The notes under the pieces were generated by a model, which was not told the DNA's origin, did not search any database, and saw only the letters and a list, made by a program, of their open reading frames with translations. DNA of 32,365 bases from assembly GCA_032718475.1 (NCBI GenBank), contig JAUCBJ010000999.1, positions 1 through 32,365 on the forward strand, read 5' to 3'. Below, piece by piece: positions 10,117 through 25,445 of the stretch. The stretch's first letter is position 1. Each line of letters opens with the position of its first letter. Position numbers and translations under genes: made by a program. The stretch comes from Nemertoderma westbladi. Taxonomy: Eukaryota; Xenacoelomorpha; Nemertodermatida; Nemertodermatidae.

Positions 10117-10375
10117 TACTACTGTAGCTAACACAAAATCAAAATTACTATCTACCATCTTACTGACAGAAGATAAAATAATTGTTCTAGAACAAAAAAC
10201 TCATGATATTAGCCATTTTCACAAAAAAAAAAAATTATAAAAAAATTTTCAAATTTAATTTTTATCACTAGCTAAAAAAAAGTACAAGCTAACACAAAAT
10301 CAAAATTGTTAGCTACCAACCTACTGTCAGAAGGTCAAGTATTTCTTATATAAAAAAAACCTCATGATAATAATT
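10117..10375 (+). repeat. Diverged direct duplication of about 100 bp
   Basis: The order AGCTAACACAAAATCAAAATT, CTACC, CTTACTGACAGAAG or CCTACTGTCAGAAG, then CTCATGATA occurs at about 10131-10210 and again at about 10289-10370. No coding sense. Confidence 0.65.
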
Positions 10376-10378
10376 ATT

Positions 10379-10512
10379 TATTACATAGAAAAAAAGTAGA
10401 ACTTTTTTTTCACTATTCTGGAGGCATTTTATTTACCGAGCTTCAGCGAGGTTAATAAAGGGTCGAGAGAATATTTAAAAAAATGTTCTACGTTTTTTTT
10501 CCCATGTAATAC
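10379..10512. repeat. Imperfect inverted repeat
   Basis: TATTACATAGAAAAAAAGTAGAAC at about 10379-10402 pairs with the reverse of GTTCTACG...CCCATGTAATA near 10485-10510, with mismatches in the A/T tract. Possibly a small MITE of about 130 bp. Confidence 0.5.
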
Positions 10513-10744
10513 GTGATTTTATTCTTAAATTGGTACTTTTTGTTGATCAATTCTTTAATGAAAAATATACAGTAACGATATAGTGTTAGATAATAAATTG
10601 AACTGCAGTATTTTACTAGGCCTACTGTATATTGGTTCCATAGTTACTGCGATTCAAATTATGGTACTCTTCAACTCTCCATGTTGCGTTGTTACTCAAT
10701 GTTAAATAATTTAGTGTTCTCGAATATTTATTACGTAACGAGAG

Positions 10745-10895
10745 AGCCGCTTAACTTCGTACATAATCTTACTGTATATTGGATATTGAGAGCCTATTGT
10801 ACTACTGTAGAGATGTAGCCTATTGTACTACTGTAGAGGTATAACCTACTGTAGAGAGCCGCTTAACAACATAAACCAATATTGGATATTGAGTT
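10745..10895 (+). repeat. Short tandem and direct repeats before the satellite
   Basis: AGAGCCGCTTAAC occurs near 10744 and 10856, and TATTGGATATTGAG near 10778 and 10879. Between them GCCTATTGTACTACTGTAGAG is present twice, with a shorter third copy. Confidence 0.75.
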
Positions 10896-11110
10896 CCGTT
10901 TTGGAGTACGCAGCGCAGACACTAAATTTGCCATAACTTTTTTTGTGTACTCTAACACAATCCGGGTCCCCCAATCATACGTACCTACACCAATACACAC
11001 TTTACATATCATTTCTTACATGTTATGTAATATCCACTCGACCCATCCACTGCACTCTAACATACTTATCGTACTTTACACCATACGTATCTAACTAACT
11101 CCCTTCGATC
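10896..11110. other. Transition into the satellite
   Basis: From about 11058 the sequence resembles a decayed monomer (ATCGTACTTTACACCATACG, then TCTAACTAAC). No gene. The 70-codon frame across 10882-11094 has no recognisable features. Confidence 0.5.
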
Positions 11111-12560
11111 CGGCCGGATCAACATATCGTACCTTACACGATATGTTTCTAACTCTACTGTCCCGATCCGTATCTACATATCGTACCTTACACGATATGG
11201 TTCTCACTCTACCGTCCCCGATCCGTATCTACATATCGTACCTTACACGATATGTTTCTAACTCTACTGTCCCCGATCCGTATCTACATATCGTACCTTA
11301 CACGATATGGTTCTCACTCTACCGTCCCCGATCCGTATCTACATATCGTACCTTACACGATATGTTTCTAACTCTACTGTCCCCGATACGTATCTACATA
11401 TCGTACCTTACACGATATGTTTCTCACTCTACTGTCCCCGATCCGTATCTACATATCGTACCTTACACGATATGTTTCTCACTCTACCGTCCCCGATCCG
11501 TATCTACATATCGTACCTTACACGATATGTTTCTAACTCTACTATCCCCGATCCGTATCTACATATCGTACCTTACACGATATGTTTCTAACTCTACTGT
11601 CCCCGATCCGTATCTACTTAACGTACCGTACACGATATGTTTCTCACTCTACCGTCCCCGATCCGTATCTACATATCGTACCTTACACGAGATGTTTCTA
11701 ACTCATTGTCCCCGATCCGTATCTACATATCGTACCTTACACGATATGTTTCTAACTCTACTGTCCCCGATACGTATCTACATAACGTACCTTACACGAT
11801 ATGGTTCTCACTCTACCGTCCCCGATCCGTATCTACATATCGTACCTTACACGATATGTTTCTCACTCTACCGTCCCCGATCCGTATCTACATATCATAC
11901 CTTACACGAGATGTTTCTAACTCATTGTCCCCGATCCGTATCTACATATCGTACCTTACACGATATGTTTCTAACTCTACTGTCCCCGATACGTATCTAC
12001 ATAACGTACCTTACACGATATGGTTCTCACTCTACCGTCCCCGATCCGTATCTACATATCGTACCTTACACGATATGTTTCTCACTCTACCGTCCCCGAT
12101 CCGTATCTACATATCGTACCTTTACACGATATGTTTCTAACTCTACTGTCCCCGATCCATATCTACATATCGTACCTTTACACGATATGTTTCTCACTCT
12201 ACCGTCCCCGATCCATATCTACATATCGTACCTTACACGATATGTTTCTAACTCTACTGTCCTCGATCCGTATCTACATATCGTACCTTACACGATATGT
12301 TTCTCACTCTACCGTCCCCGATCCGTATCTACACATCGTACCTTTACACGATATGTTTCTAACTCATTGTCCCCGATCCGTATCTACATATCGTACCTTA
12401 CACGATATGTTTCTCACTCTACCGTCCCCGATCCGTATCTACACATCGTACCTTTACAAGATATGTTTCTAACTCATTCTCCCCGATCCGTATCTACATA
12501 TCGTACCTTACACGATATGTTTCTCACTCTACCGTCCTCGATCCATATCTACATATCATA
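11111..12560 (+). repeat. Left, more diverged satellite domain
   Basis: Monomers here often carry CTACCGTCCCC instead of CTACTGTCCCC, with GATATGG and GAGATG variants. Those forms are rare further right. Edge copies being more diverged than central copies is expected for arrays shaped by unequal exchange. Confidence 0.7.
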
Positions 12561-13127
12561 CCTTACACGATATGTTTCTCACTCTACTGTCCCCGATCCG
12601 TATCTACATATCGTACCTTACACGATATGTTTCTAACTCAACTGTCCCCGATCCGTATCTACATATCATACCTTACACGATATGTTTCTCACTCTACTGT
12701 CCCCTATCCGTATCTACATATCGTACCTTACACGATATGTTTCTAACTCAACTGTCCCCGATCCGTATATACATATCATATCGTACCTTACACGATATGT
12801 TTCTCACTACTGTCCCCGATACGTATCTACATATCGTACCTTACACGATATGTTTCTAACTCTACTGTCCCCGATCCGTATCTACATATCGTACCTTTAC
12901 ACGATATGTTTCTAACTCTACTGTCCCCGATCCGTATCTACATATCGTACCTTACACGATATGTTTCTAACTCTACTATCCCCGATCCGTATCTACATAT
13001 CGTACCTTACACGATATGTTTCTAACTCTACTGTCCCCGATCCGTATCTACATATCGTACCTTTACACGATATGTTTCTAACTCTACTGTCCCCGATCCG
13101 TATCTACATATCGTACCTTTACACGAT

Positions 13128-14460
13128 ATGTTTCTAACTCTACTATCCCCGATCCGTATCTACATATCGTACCTTACACGATATGTTTCTAACTCTACTG
13201 TCCCCGATCCGTATCTACACATCGTACCTTTACACGATATGTTTCTAACTCTACTGTCCCCGATACGTATCTACATATCGTACCTTACACGATATGTTTC
13301 TCACTCTACTGTCCCAGTTCCGTATCTACACATCGTACCTTACACGATATGTTTCTAACTCTACTGTCCCTGATCCGTATCTACATATCGTACCTTACAC
13401 GATATGTTTCTCACTCTACTGTCCCCGATACGTATCTACATATCGTACCTTTACACGATATGTTTCTCTCTCTACTGTCGCCGATCTGTATCTACATATC
13501 GTACCTTACACGATATGTTTCTCACTCTACTGTCCCCGATACGTATCTACATATCGTACCTTTACACGATATGTTTCTAACTCTACTATCCCCGATCCGT
13601 ATCTACATATCGTACCTTACACGATATGTTTCTAACTCTACTGTCACCGATCCGTATCTACATATCGTACCTTTACACGATATGTTTCTAACTCTACTGT
13701 CCCCGATCCGTATCTACATATCGTACCTTTACACGATATGTTTCTAACTCTACTATCCCCGATCCGTATCTACATATCGTACCTTACACGATATGTTTCT
13801 AACTCTACTATCCCCGATCCGTATCTACATATCGTACCTTACACGATATGTTTCTAACTCTACTGTCCCCGATCCGTATCTACACATCGTACCTTTACAC
13901 GATATGTTTCTAACTCTACTGTCCCCGATACGTATCTACACATCGTACCTTACACGATATGTTTCTCACTCTACTGTCCCAGTTCCGTATCTACACATCG
14001 TACCTTACACGATATGTTTCTAACTCTACTGTCCCTGATCCGTATCTACATATCGTACCTTACACGATATGTTTCTCACTCTACTGTCCCCGATCCGTAT
14101 CTACATATCGTACCTTACACGATATGTTTCTAACTCTACTGTCCCCGATCCGTATCTACATATCGTACCTTACACGAGATGTTTCTAACTCTACTGTCCC
14201 CGATCCGGATCTACACATCGTACCTTTACACGATATGTTTCTAACTCATTGTCCCCGATCCGTATCTACATATCGTACCTTACACGATATGTTTCTCACT
14301 CTACCGTCCCCGATCCGTATCTACACATCGTACCTTTACACGATATGTTTCTACTCATTGTCCCCGATCCGTATCTACATATCGTACCTTACACGATATG
14401 TTTCTCACTCTACTGTCCCCGATCCGTATCTACATATCGTACCTTACACGATATGTTTCT
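13128..14460 (+). repeat. 665-bp and 329-bp higher-order repeats
   Basis: The marker CAGTTCCG recurs at 13315 and 13980 (665 bp, 12 monomers). The marker GATCCGGATC recurs at about 14202 and 14531 (329 bp, 6 monomers). Flanking variant patterns repeat along with them. Confidence 0.8.
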
Positions 14461-15639
14461 AACTCTACTGTCCCCGATCCGTATCTACATATCGTACCTT
14501 ACACGAGATGTTTCTAACTCTACTGTCCCCGATCCGGATCTACACATCGTACCTTTACACGATATGTTTCTAACTCATTGTCCCCGATCCGTATCTACAT
14601 ATCGTACCTTACACGATATGTTTCTCACTCTACCGTCCCCGATCCGTATCTACACATCGTACCTTTACACGATATGTTTCTACTCATTGTCCCCGATCCG
14701 TATCTACATATCGTACCTTACACGATATGTTTCTCACTCTACTGTCCCCGATCCGTATCTACATATCATATCGTACCTTACACGATATGTTTCTAACTCA
14801 ACTGTCCCCGATCCGTATCTACATATCATATCGTACCTTACACGATATGTTTCTCACTACTGTCCCCGATACGTATCTACATATCGTACCTTACACGATA
14901 TGTTTCTAACTCTACTGTCCCCGATCCGTATCTACATATCGTACCTTTACACGATATGTTTCTAACTCTACTGTCCCCGATCCGTATCTACACATCGTAC
15001 CTTTACACGATATGTTTCTAACTCTACTGTCCCCGATACGTATCTACATATCGTACCTTACACGATATGTTTCTCACTCTACTGTCCCCGTTCCGTATCT
15101 ACACATCGTACCTTACACGATATGTTTCTAACTCTACTGTCCCTGATCCGTATCTACATATCGTACCTTACACGATATGTTTCTCACTCTACTGTCCCCG
15201 ATACGTATCTACATATCGTACCTTTACACGATATGTTTCTCACTCTACTGTCCCCGATCTGTATCTACATATCGTACCTTACACGATATGTTTCTCACTC
15301 TACTGTCCCCGATACGTATCTACATATCGTACCTTTACACGATATGTTTCTAACTCTACTATCCCCGATCCGTATCTACATATCGTACCTTACACGATAT
15401 GTTTCTAACTCTACTGTCCCCGATCCGTATCTACATATCGTACCTTTACACGATATGTTTCTAACTCTACTGTCCCCGATCCGTATCTACATATCGTACC
15501 TTACACGATATGATTCTCACTCTACTGTCCCCGATACGTATCTACATATCGTACCTTACACGATATGTTTCTAACTCTACTGTCCCCGATCCGTATCTAC
15601 ATATCGTACCTTTACACGATATGTTTCTAACTCTACTGT

Positions 15640-17525
15640 CCCCGATCCGTATCTACATATCGTACCTTACACGATATGATTCTCACTCCACTGTCCCCGA
15701 TCCGTATCTACATATCGTACCTTACACGATATGTTTCTAACTCTACTGTCCCTGATCCGTATCTACATATCGTACCTTACACGATATGTTTCTCACTCTA
15801 CTGTCCCCGATCCGTATCTACATATCGTACCTTACACGATATGTTTCTCACTCTACTGTCCCCGATCCGTATCTACTTATCGTACCTTTACACGATATGT
15901 TTCTAACTCATTGTCCCCGATCCGTATCTACATATCGTACCTTACACGATATGTTTCTCACTCTACTGTCCCCGATCCGAATCTACATATCGTACCTTTA
16001 CACGATATGTTTCTCACTCTACTGTCCCCGATCCGTATCTACATATCGTACCTTTACACGATATGTTTCTAACTCATTGTCCCCGATCCGTATCTACATA
16101 TCGTACCTTACACGATATGTTTCTCACTCTACTGTCCCCGATACGTATCTACATATCGTACCTTACACGATATGTTTCTAACTCTACTGTCCCCGATCCG
16201 TATCTACATATCGTACCTTTACACGATATGTTTCTAACTCATTGTCCCCGATCCGTATCTACATATCGTACCTTACACGATATGATTCTCACTCCACTGT
16301 CCCCGATCCGTATCTACATATCGTACCTTACACGATATGTTTCTAACTCTACTGTCCCCGATCCGTATCTACATATCGTACCTTTACACGATATGTTTCT
16401 CACTCTACTGTCCCCGATCCGTATCTACATATCGTACCTTACACGATATGTTTCTCACTCTACTGTCCCCGATCCGTATCTACTTATCGTACCTTTACAC
16501 GATATGTTTCTAACTCATTGTCCCCGATCCGTATCTACATATCGTACCTTACACGATATGTTTCTCACTCTACTGTCCCCGATCCGAATCTACATATCGT
16601 ACCTTTACACGATATGTTTCTCACTCTACTGTCCCCGATCCGTATCTACATATCGTACCTTTACACGATATGTTTCTAACTCATTGTCCCCGATCCGTAT
16701 CTACATATCGTACCTTACACGATATGTTTCTCACTCTACTGTCCCCGATACGTATCTACATATCGTACCTTTACACGATATGTTTCTCACTCTACTGTCC
16801 CCGATCCGTATCTACATATCGTACCTTTACACGATATGTTTCTAACTCATTGTCCCCGATCCGTATCTACATATCGTACCTTACACGATATGTTTCTCAC
16901 TCTACTGTCCCCGATACGTATCTACATATCGTACCTTTACACGATATGTTTCTAACTCATTGTCCCCGATCCGTATCTACATATCGTACCTTACACGATA
17001 TGTTTCTCACTCTACTGTCCCCGATCCGTATCTACATATCGTACCTTTACACGATATGTTTCTCACTCTACTGTCCCCGATCCGTATCTACATATCGTAC
17101 CTTTACACGATATGTTTCTAACTCATTGTCCCCGATCCGTATCTACATATCGTACCTTACACGATATGTTTCTCACTCTACTGTCCCCGATACGTATCTA
17201 CATATCGTACCTTTACACGATATGTTTCTCACTCTACTGTCCCCGATCTGTATCTACATATCGTACCTTACACGATATGTTTCTCACTCTACTGTCCCCG
17301 ATACGTATCTACATATCGTACCTTTACACGATATGTTTCTAACTCTACTATCCCCGATCCGTATCTACATATCGTACCTTACACGATATGTTTCTCACTC
17401 TACTTTCCCCGATCTGTATCTACATATCGTACCTTTACACGATATGTTTCTAACTCATTGTCCCCGATCCGTATCTACATATCGTACCTTACACGATATG
17501 TTTCTCACTCTACTGTCCCCGATAC
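15640..17525 (+). repeat. 607-bp higher-order repeat (11 monomers)
   Basis: Markers recur at about 607 bp: GATTCTCACTCCAC at 15678 and 16284, and GATCCGAATC ending near 15979 and 16586. The variant series TCATTGTCC, GATACG, GATCTG also recurs 608 bp apart at about 17112 and 17720. Confidence 0.75.
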
Positions 17526-20500
17526 GTATCTACATATCGTACCTTTACACGATATGTTTCTAACTCATTGTCCCCGATCCGTATCTACATATCGTACCTT
17601 ACACGATATGTTTCTCACTCTACTGTCCCCGATCCGTATCTACATATCGTACCTTTACACGATATGTTTCTCACTCTACTGTCCCCGATCCGTATCTACA
17701 TATCGTACCTTTACACGATATGTTTCTAACTCATTGTCCCCGATCCGTATCTACATATCGTACCTTACACGATATGTTTCTCACTCTACTGTCCCCGATA
17801 CGTATCTACATATCGTACCTTTACACGATATGTTTCTCACTCTACTGTCCCCGATCTGTATCTACATATCGTACCTTACACGATATGTTTCTCACTCTAC
17901 TGTCCCCGATACGTATCTACATATCGTACCTTTACACGATATGTTTCTAACTCTACTATCCCCGATCCGTATCTACATATCGTACCTTACACGATATGTT
18001 TCTAACTCTACTGTCCCCGATCCGTATCTACACATCGTACCTTACACGATATGGTTCTCACTCTACTGTCCCCGATCTGTATCTACATATCGTACCTTAC
18101 ACGATATGTTTCTCACTCTACTGTCCCCGATACGTATCTACATATCGTACCTTTACACGATATGTTTCTAACTCTACTATCCCCGATCCGTATCTACATA
18201 TCGTACCTTACACGATATGTTTCTAACTCTACTGTCCCCGATCCGTATCTACATATCGTACCTTTACACGATATGTTTCTAACTCTACTGTCCCCGATCC
18301 GTATCTACATATCGTACCTTACCCGATATGTTTCTCACTCTACTGTCCCCGATACGTATCTACATATCGTACCTTTACACGATATGTTTCTCACTCTACT
18401 GTCCCCGATCCGTATCTACATATCGTACCTTACACGATATGTTTCTCACTCTACTGTCCCCGATCCGTATCTACATATCGTACCTTTACACGATATGTTT
18501 CTAACTCATTGTCCCCGATCCGTATCTACATATCGTACCTTACACGATATGTTTCTAACTCTACTGTCCCCGATCCGTATCTACATATCGTACCTTTACA
18601 CGATATGTTTCTAACTCATTGTCCCCGATCCGTATCTACATATCGTACCTTACACGATATGTTTCTCACTCTACTGTCCCCGATCCGAATCTACATATCG
18701 TACCTTACGCGATATGTTTCTAACTCTACTGTCCCCGATCCGTATCTACATATCGTACCTTACACGATATGTTTCTCACTCTACTGTCCCCGATCCGTAT
18801 CTACATATCGTACCTTTACACGATATGTTTCTCACTCTACTGTCCCCGATCCGTATCTACATATCGTACCTTACACGATATGTTTCTAACTCTACTGTCC
18901 CCGATCCGTATCTACATATCGTACCTTACACGATATGTTTCTCACTCTACTGTCCCCGATCCGTATCTACATATCGTACCTTACACGAGATGTTTCTAAC
19001 TCTACTGTCCCCGATCCGTATCTACATATCGTACCTTGCGATATGTTTCTCACTCTACTGTCCCCGATCCGTATCTACATATCGTACCTTACACGAGATG
19101 TTTCTAACTCTACTGTCCCCGATCCGTATCTACACATCGTACCTTTACACGATATGTTTCTCACTCTACTGTCCCCGATACGTATCTACATATCGTACCT
19201 TACACGATATGTTTCTAACTCTACTGTCCCCGATCCGTATCTACATATCGTACCTTTACACGATATGTTTCTAACTCTACTGTCCCCGATCCGTATCTAC
19301 ACATCGTACCTTTACACGATATGTTTCTAACTCTACTGTCCCCGATACGTATCTACATATCGTACCTTACACGATATGTTTCTCACTCTACTGTCCCCGT
19401 TCCGTATCTACACATCGTACCTTACACGATATGTTTCTAACTCTACTGTCCCTGATCCGTATCTACATATCGTACCTTACACGATATGTTTCTCACTCTA
19501 CTGTCCCCGATACGTATCTACATATCGTACCTTTACACGATATGTTTCTCACTCTACTGTCCCCGATCTGTATCTACATATCGTACCTTACACGATATGT
19601 TTCTCACTCTACTGTCCCCGATACGTATCTACATATCGTACCTTTACACGATATGTTTCTAACTCTACTATCCCCGATCCGTATCTACATATCGTACCTT
19701 ACACGATATGTTTCTAACTCTACTGTCCCCGATCCGTATCTACATATCGTACCTTTACACGATATGTTTCTAACTCTACTGTCCCCGATCCGTATCTACA
19801 TATCGTACCTTACACGATATGATTCTCACTCTACTGTCCCCGATACGTATCTACATATCGTACCTTTACACGATATGTTTCTCACTCTACTGTCCCCGAT
19901 CCGTATCTACATATCGTACCTTACACGATATGTTTCTCACTCTACTGTCCCCGATCCGTATCTACTTATCGTACCTTTACACGATATGTTTCTAACTCAT
20001 TGTCCCCGATCCGTATCTACATATCGTACCTTACACGATATGTTTCTCACTCTACTGTCCCCGATCCGAATCTACATATCGTACCTTTACACGATATGTT
20101 TCTCACTCTACTGTCCCCGATCCGTATCTACATATCGTACCTTTACACGATATGTTTCTAACTCATTGTCCCCGATCCGTATCTACATATCGTACCTTAC
20201 ACGATATGTTTCTCACTCTACTGTCCCCGATACGTATCTACATATCGTACCTTTACACGATATGTTTCTCACTCTACTGTCCCCGATCCGTATCTACATA
20301 TCGTACCTTTACACGATATGTTTCTAACTCATTGTCCCCGATCCGTATCTACATATCGTACCTTACACGATATGTTTCTCACTCTACTGTCCCCGATACG
20401 TATCTACATATCGTACCTTTACACGATATGTTTCTAACTCATTGTCCCCGATCCGTATCTACATATCGTACCTTACACGATATGTTTCTCACTCTACTGT

Positions 20501-21119
20501 CCCCGATCCGTATCTACATATCGTACCTTTACACGATATGTTTCTCACTCTACTGTCCCCGATCCGTATCTACATATCGTACCTTTACACGATATGTTTC
20601 TAACACATTGTCCCCGATCCGTATCTACATATCGTACCTTACACGATATGTTTCTCACTCTACTGTCCCCGATACGTATCTACATATCGTACCTTTACAC
20701 GATATGTTTCTCACTCTACTGTCCCCGATCTGTATCTACATATCGTACCTTACACGATATGTTTCTCACTCTACTGTCCCCGATACGTATCTACATATCG
20801 TACCTTTACACGATATGTTTCTAACTCTACTATCCCCGATCCGTATCTACATATCGTACCTTACACGATATGTTTCTAACTCTACTGTCCCCGATCCGTA
20901 TCTACATATCGTACCTTTACACGATATGTTTCTAACTCTACTGTCCCCGATCCGTATCTACATATCGTACCTTACCCGATATGTTTCTCACTCTACTGTC
21001 CCCGATACGTATCTACATATCGTACCTTTACACGATATGTTTCTCACTCTACTGTCCCCGATCCGTATCTACATATCGTACCTTACACGATATGTTTCTC
21101 ACTCTACTGTCCCCGATCC
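17526..21119 (+). repeat. 3594-bp higher-order repeat, copy 1
   Basis: Rare variants recur at exactly +3594: CTTACCCGAT at 18318 and 21912, TTACGCGATA with ACGC at 18707 and 22301, and the short ACCTTGCGATATG near 19034 and 22628. The unit is about 65 monomers. The only difference I noticed from copy 2 is AACACATTG near 20603 against AACTCATTG. Breakpoints are uncertain by about one monomer. Confidence 0.88.
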
Positions 21120-24100
21120 GTATCTACATATCGTACCTTTACACGATATGTTTCTAACTCATTGTCCCCGATCCGTATCTACATATCGTACCTTACACGA
21201 TATGTTTCTCACTCTACTGTCCCCGATCCGTATCTACATATCGTACCTTTACACGATATGTTTCTCACTCTACTGTCCCCGATCCGTATCTACATATCGT
21301 ACCTTTACACGATATGTTTCTAACTCATTGTCCCCGATCCGTATCTACATATCGTACCTTACACGATATGTTTCTCACTCTACTGTCCCCGATACGTATC
21401 TACATATCGTACCTTTACACGATATGTTTCTCACTCTACTGTCCCCGATCTGTATCTACATATCGTACCTTACACGATATGTTTCTCACTCTACTGTCCC
21501 CGATACGTATCTACATATCGTACCTTTACACGATATGTTTCTAACTCTACTATCCCCGATCCGTATCTACATATCGTACCTTACACGATATGTTTCTAAC
21601 TCTACTGTCCCCGATCCGTATCTACACATCGTACCTTACACGATATGGTTCTCACTCTACTGTCCCCGATCTGTATCTACATATCGTACCTTACACGATA
21701 TGTTTCTCACTCTACTGTCCCCGATACGTATCTACATATCGTACCTTTACACGATATGTTTCTAACTCTACTATCCCCGATCCGTATCTACATATCGTAC
21801 CTTACACGATATGTTTCTAACTCTACTGTCCCCGATCCGTATCTACATATCGTACCTTTACACGATATGTTTCTAACTCTACTGTCCCCGATCCGTATCT
21901 ACATATCGTACCTTACCCGATATGTTTCTCACTCTACTGTCCCCGATACGTATCTACATATCGTACCTTTACACGATATGTTTCTCACTCTACTGTCCCC
22001 GATCCGTATCTACATATCGTACCTTACACGATATGTTTCTCACTCTACTGTCCCCGATCCGTATCTACATATCGTACCTTTACACGATATGTTTCTAACT
22101 CATTGTCCCCGATCCGTATCTACATATCGTACCTTACACGATATGTTTCTAACTCTACTGTCCCCGATCCGTATCTACATATCGTACCTTTACACGATAT
22201 GTTTCTAACTCATTGTCCCCGATCCGTATCTACATATCGTACCTTACACGATATGTTTCTCACTCTACTGTCCCCGATCCGAATCTACATATCGTACCTT
22301 ACGCGATATGTTTCTAACTCTACTGTCCCCGATCCGTATCTACATATCGTACCTTACACGATATGTTTCTCACTCTACTGTCCCCGATCCGTATCTACAT
22401 ATCGTACCTTTACACGATATGTTTCTCACTCTACTGTCCCCGATCCGTATCTACATATCGTACCTTACACGATATGTTTCTAACTCTACTGTCCCCGATC
22501 CGTATCTACATATCGTACCTTACACGATATGTTTCTCACTCTACTGTCCCCGATCCGTATCTACATATCGTACCTTACACGAGATGTTTCTAACTCTACT
22601 GTCCCCGATCCGTATCTACATATCGTACCTTGCGATATGTTTCTCACTCTACTGTCCCCGATCCGTATCTACATATCGTACCTTACACGAGATGTTTCTA
22701 ACTCTACTGTCCCCGATCCGTATCTACACATCGTACCTTTACACGATATGTTTCTCACTCTACTGTCCCCGATACGTATCTACATATCGTACCTTACACG
22801 ATATGTTTCTAACTCTACTGTCCCCGATCCGTATCTACATATCGTACCTTTACACGATATGTTTCTAACTCTACTGTCCCCGATCCGTATCTACACATCG
22901 TACCTTTACACGATATGTTTCTAACTCTACTGTCCCCGATACGTATCTACATATCGTACCTTACACGATATGTTTCTCACTCTACTGTCCCCGTTCCGTA
23001 TCTACACATCGTACCTTACACGATATGTTTCTAACTCTACTGTCCCTGATCCGTATCTACATATCGTACCTTACACGATATGTTTCTCACTCTACTGTCC
23101 CCGATACGTATCTACATATCGTACCTTTACACGATATGTTTCTCACTCTACTGTCCCCGATCTGTATCTACATATCGTACCTTACACGATATGTTTCTCA
23201 CTCTACTGTCCCCGATACGTATCTACATATCGTACCTTTACACGATATGTTTCTAACTCTACTATCCCCGATCCGTATCTACATATCGTACCTTACACGA
23301 TATGTTTCTAACTCTACTGTCCCCGATCCGTATCTACATATCGTACCTTTACACGATATGTTTCTAACTCTACTGTCCCCGATCCGTATCTACATATCGT
23401 ACCTTACACGATATGATTCTCACTCTACTGTCCCCGATACGTATCTACATATCGTACCTTTACACGATATGTTTCTCACTCTACTGTCCCCGATCCGTAT
23501 CTACATATCGTACCTTACACGATATGTTTCTCACTCTACTGTCCCCGATCCGTATCTACTTATCGTACCTTTACACGATATGTTTCTAACTCATTGTCCC
23601 CGATCCGTATCTACATATCGTACCTTACACGATATGTTTCTCACTCTACTGTCCCCGATCCGAATCTACATATCGTACCTTTACACGATATGTTTCTCAC
23701 TCTACTGTCCCCGATCCGTATCTACATATCGTACCTTTACACGATATGTTTCTAACTCATTGTCCCCGATCCGTATCTACATATCGTACCTTACACGATA
23801 TGTTTCTCACTCTACTGTCCCCGATACGTATCTACATATCGTACCTTTACACGATATGTTTCTCACTCTACTGTCCCCGATCCGTATCTACATATCGTAC
23901 CTTTACACGATATGTTTCTAACTCATTGTCCCCGATCCGTATCTACATATCGTACCTTACACGATATGTTTCTCACTCTACTGTCCCCGATACGTATCTA
24001 CATATCGTACCTTTACACGATATGTTTCTAACTCATTGTCCCCGATCCGTATCTACATATCGTACCTTACACGATATGTTTCTCACTCTACTGTCCCCGA

Positions 24101-24713
24101 TCCGTATCTACATATCGTACCTTTACACGATATGTTTCTCACTCTACTGTCCCCGATCCGTATCTACATATCGTACCTTTACACGATATGTTTCTAACTC
24201 ATTGTCCCCGATCCGTATCTACATATCGTACCTTACACGATATGTTTCTCACTCTACTGTCCCCGATACGTATCTACATATCGTACCTTTACACGATATG
24301 TTTCTCACTCTACTGTCCCCGATCTGTATCTACATATCGTACCTTACACGATATGTTTCTCACTCTACTGTCCCCGATACGTATCTACATATCGTACCTT
24401 TACACGATATGTTTCTAACTCTACTATCCCCGATCCGTATCTACATATCGTACCTTACACGATATGTTTCTAACTCTACTGTCCCCGATCCGTATCTACA
24501 TATCGTACCTTTACACGATATGTTTCTAACTCTACTGTCCCCGATCCGTATCTACATATCGTACCTTACCCGATATGTTTCTCACTCTACTGTCCCCGAT
24601 ACGTATCTACATATCGTACCTTTACACGATATGTTTCTCACTCTACTGTCCCCGATCCGTATCTACATATCGTACCTTACACGATATGTTTCTCACTCTA
24701 CTGTCCCCGATCC
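21120..24713 (+). repeat. 3594-bp higher-order repeat, copy 2
   Basis: Near-identical to copy 1 throughout. A nested 941-bp duplication is visible across the copy 1/copy 2 junction: CTTACCCGAT recurs at 20971 and 21912 (17 monomers). Confidence 0.88.
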
Positions 24714-25445
24714 GTATCTACATATCGTACCTTTACACGATATGTTTCTAACTCATTGTCCCCGATCCGTATCTACATATCGTACCTTACACGATATGTT
24801 TCTAACTCTACTGTCCCCGATCCGTATCTACATATCGTACCTTTACACGATATGTTTCTAACTCATTGTCCCCGATCCGTATCTACATATCGTACCTTAC
24901 ACGATATGTTTCTCACTCTACTGTCCCCGATCCGAATCTACATATCGTACCTTACGCGATATGTTTCTAACTCTACTGTCCCCGATCCGTATCTACATAT
25001 CGTACCTTACACGATATGTTTCTCACTCTACTGTCCCCGATCCGTATCTACATATCGTACCTTTACACGATATGTTTCTCACTCTACTGTCCCCGATCCG
25101 TATCTACATATCGTACCTTACACGATATGTTTCTAACTCTACTGTCCCCGATCCGTATCTACATATCGTACCTTACACGATATGTTTCTCACTCTACTGT
25201 CCCCGATCCGTATCTACATATCGTACCTTACACGAGATGTTTCTAACTCTACTGTCCCCGATCCGTATCTACATATCGTACCTTGCGATATGTTTCTCAC
25301 TCTACTGTCCCCGATCCGTATCTACATATCGTACCTTACACGAGATGTTTCTAACTCTACTGTCCCCGATCCGTATCTACACATCGTACCTTTACACGAT
25401 ATGTTTCTCACTCTACTGTCCCCGATACGTATCTACATATCGTAC
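24714..25445 (+). repeat. Partial third copy of the higher-order unit
   Basis: From about 24720 the variant order matches 22067 onward at an offset of 2653 bp, which is 3594 minus 941 (ACGC marker at 24954 and 22301). It ends at about 25446, where CACGATAGG variants begin. This suggests one unequal exchange removed a 941-bp block. Confidence 0.8.

Noticed and set aside
11143-12636. Long plus-strand ORF of 497 codons, and many similar ones to 25.9 kb (up to 537 codons at 20152-21765)
   Set aside because: These are translations of the 55-bp satellite in rotating phase. Overlapping frames encode the same peptide set, there is no domain, and openness follows from the monomer lacking stops on that strand.
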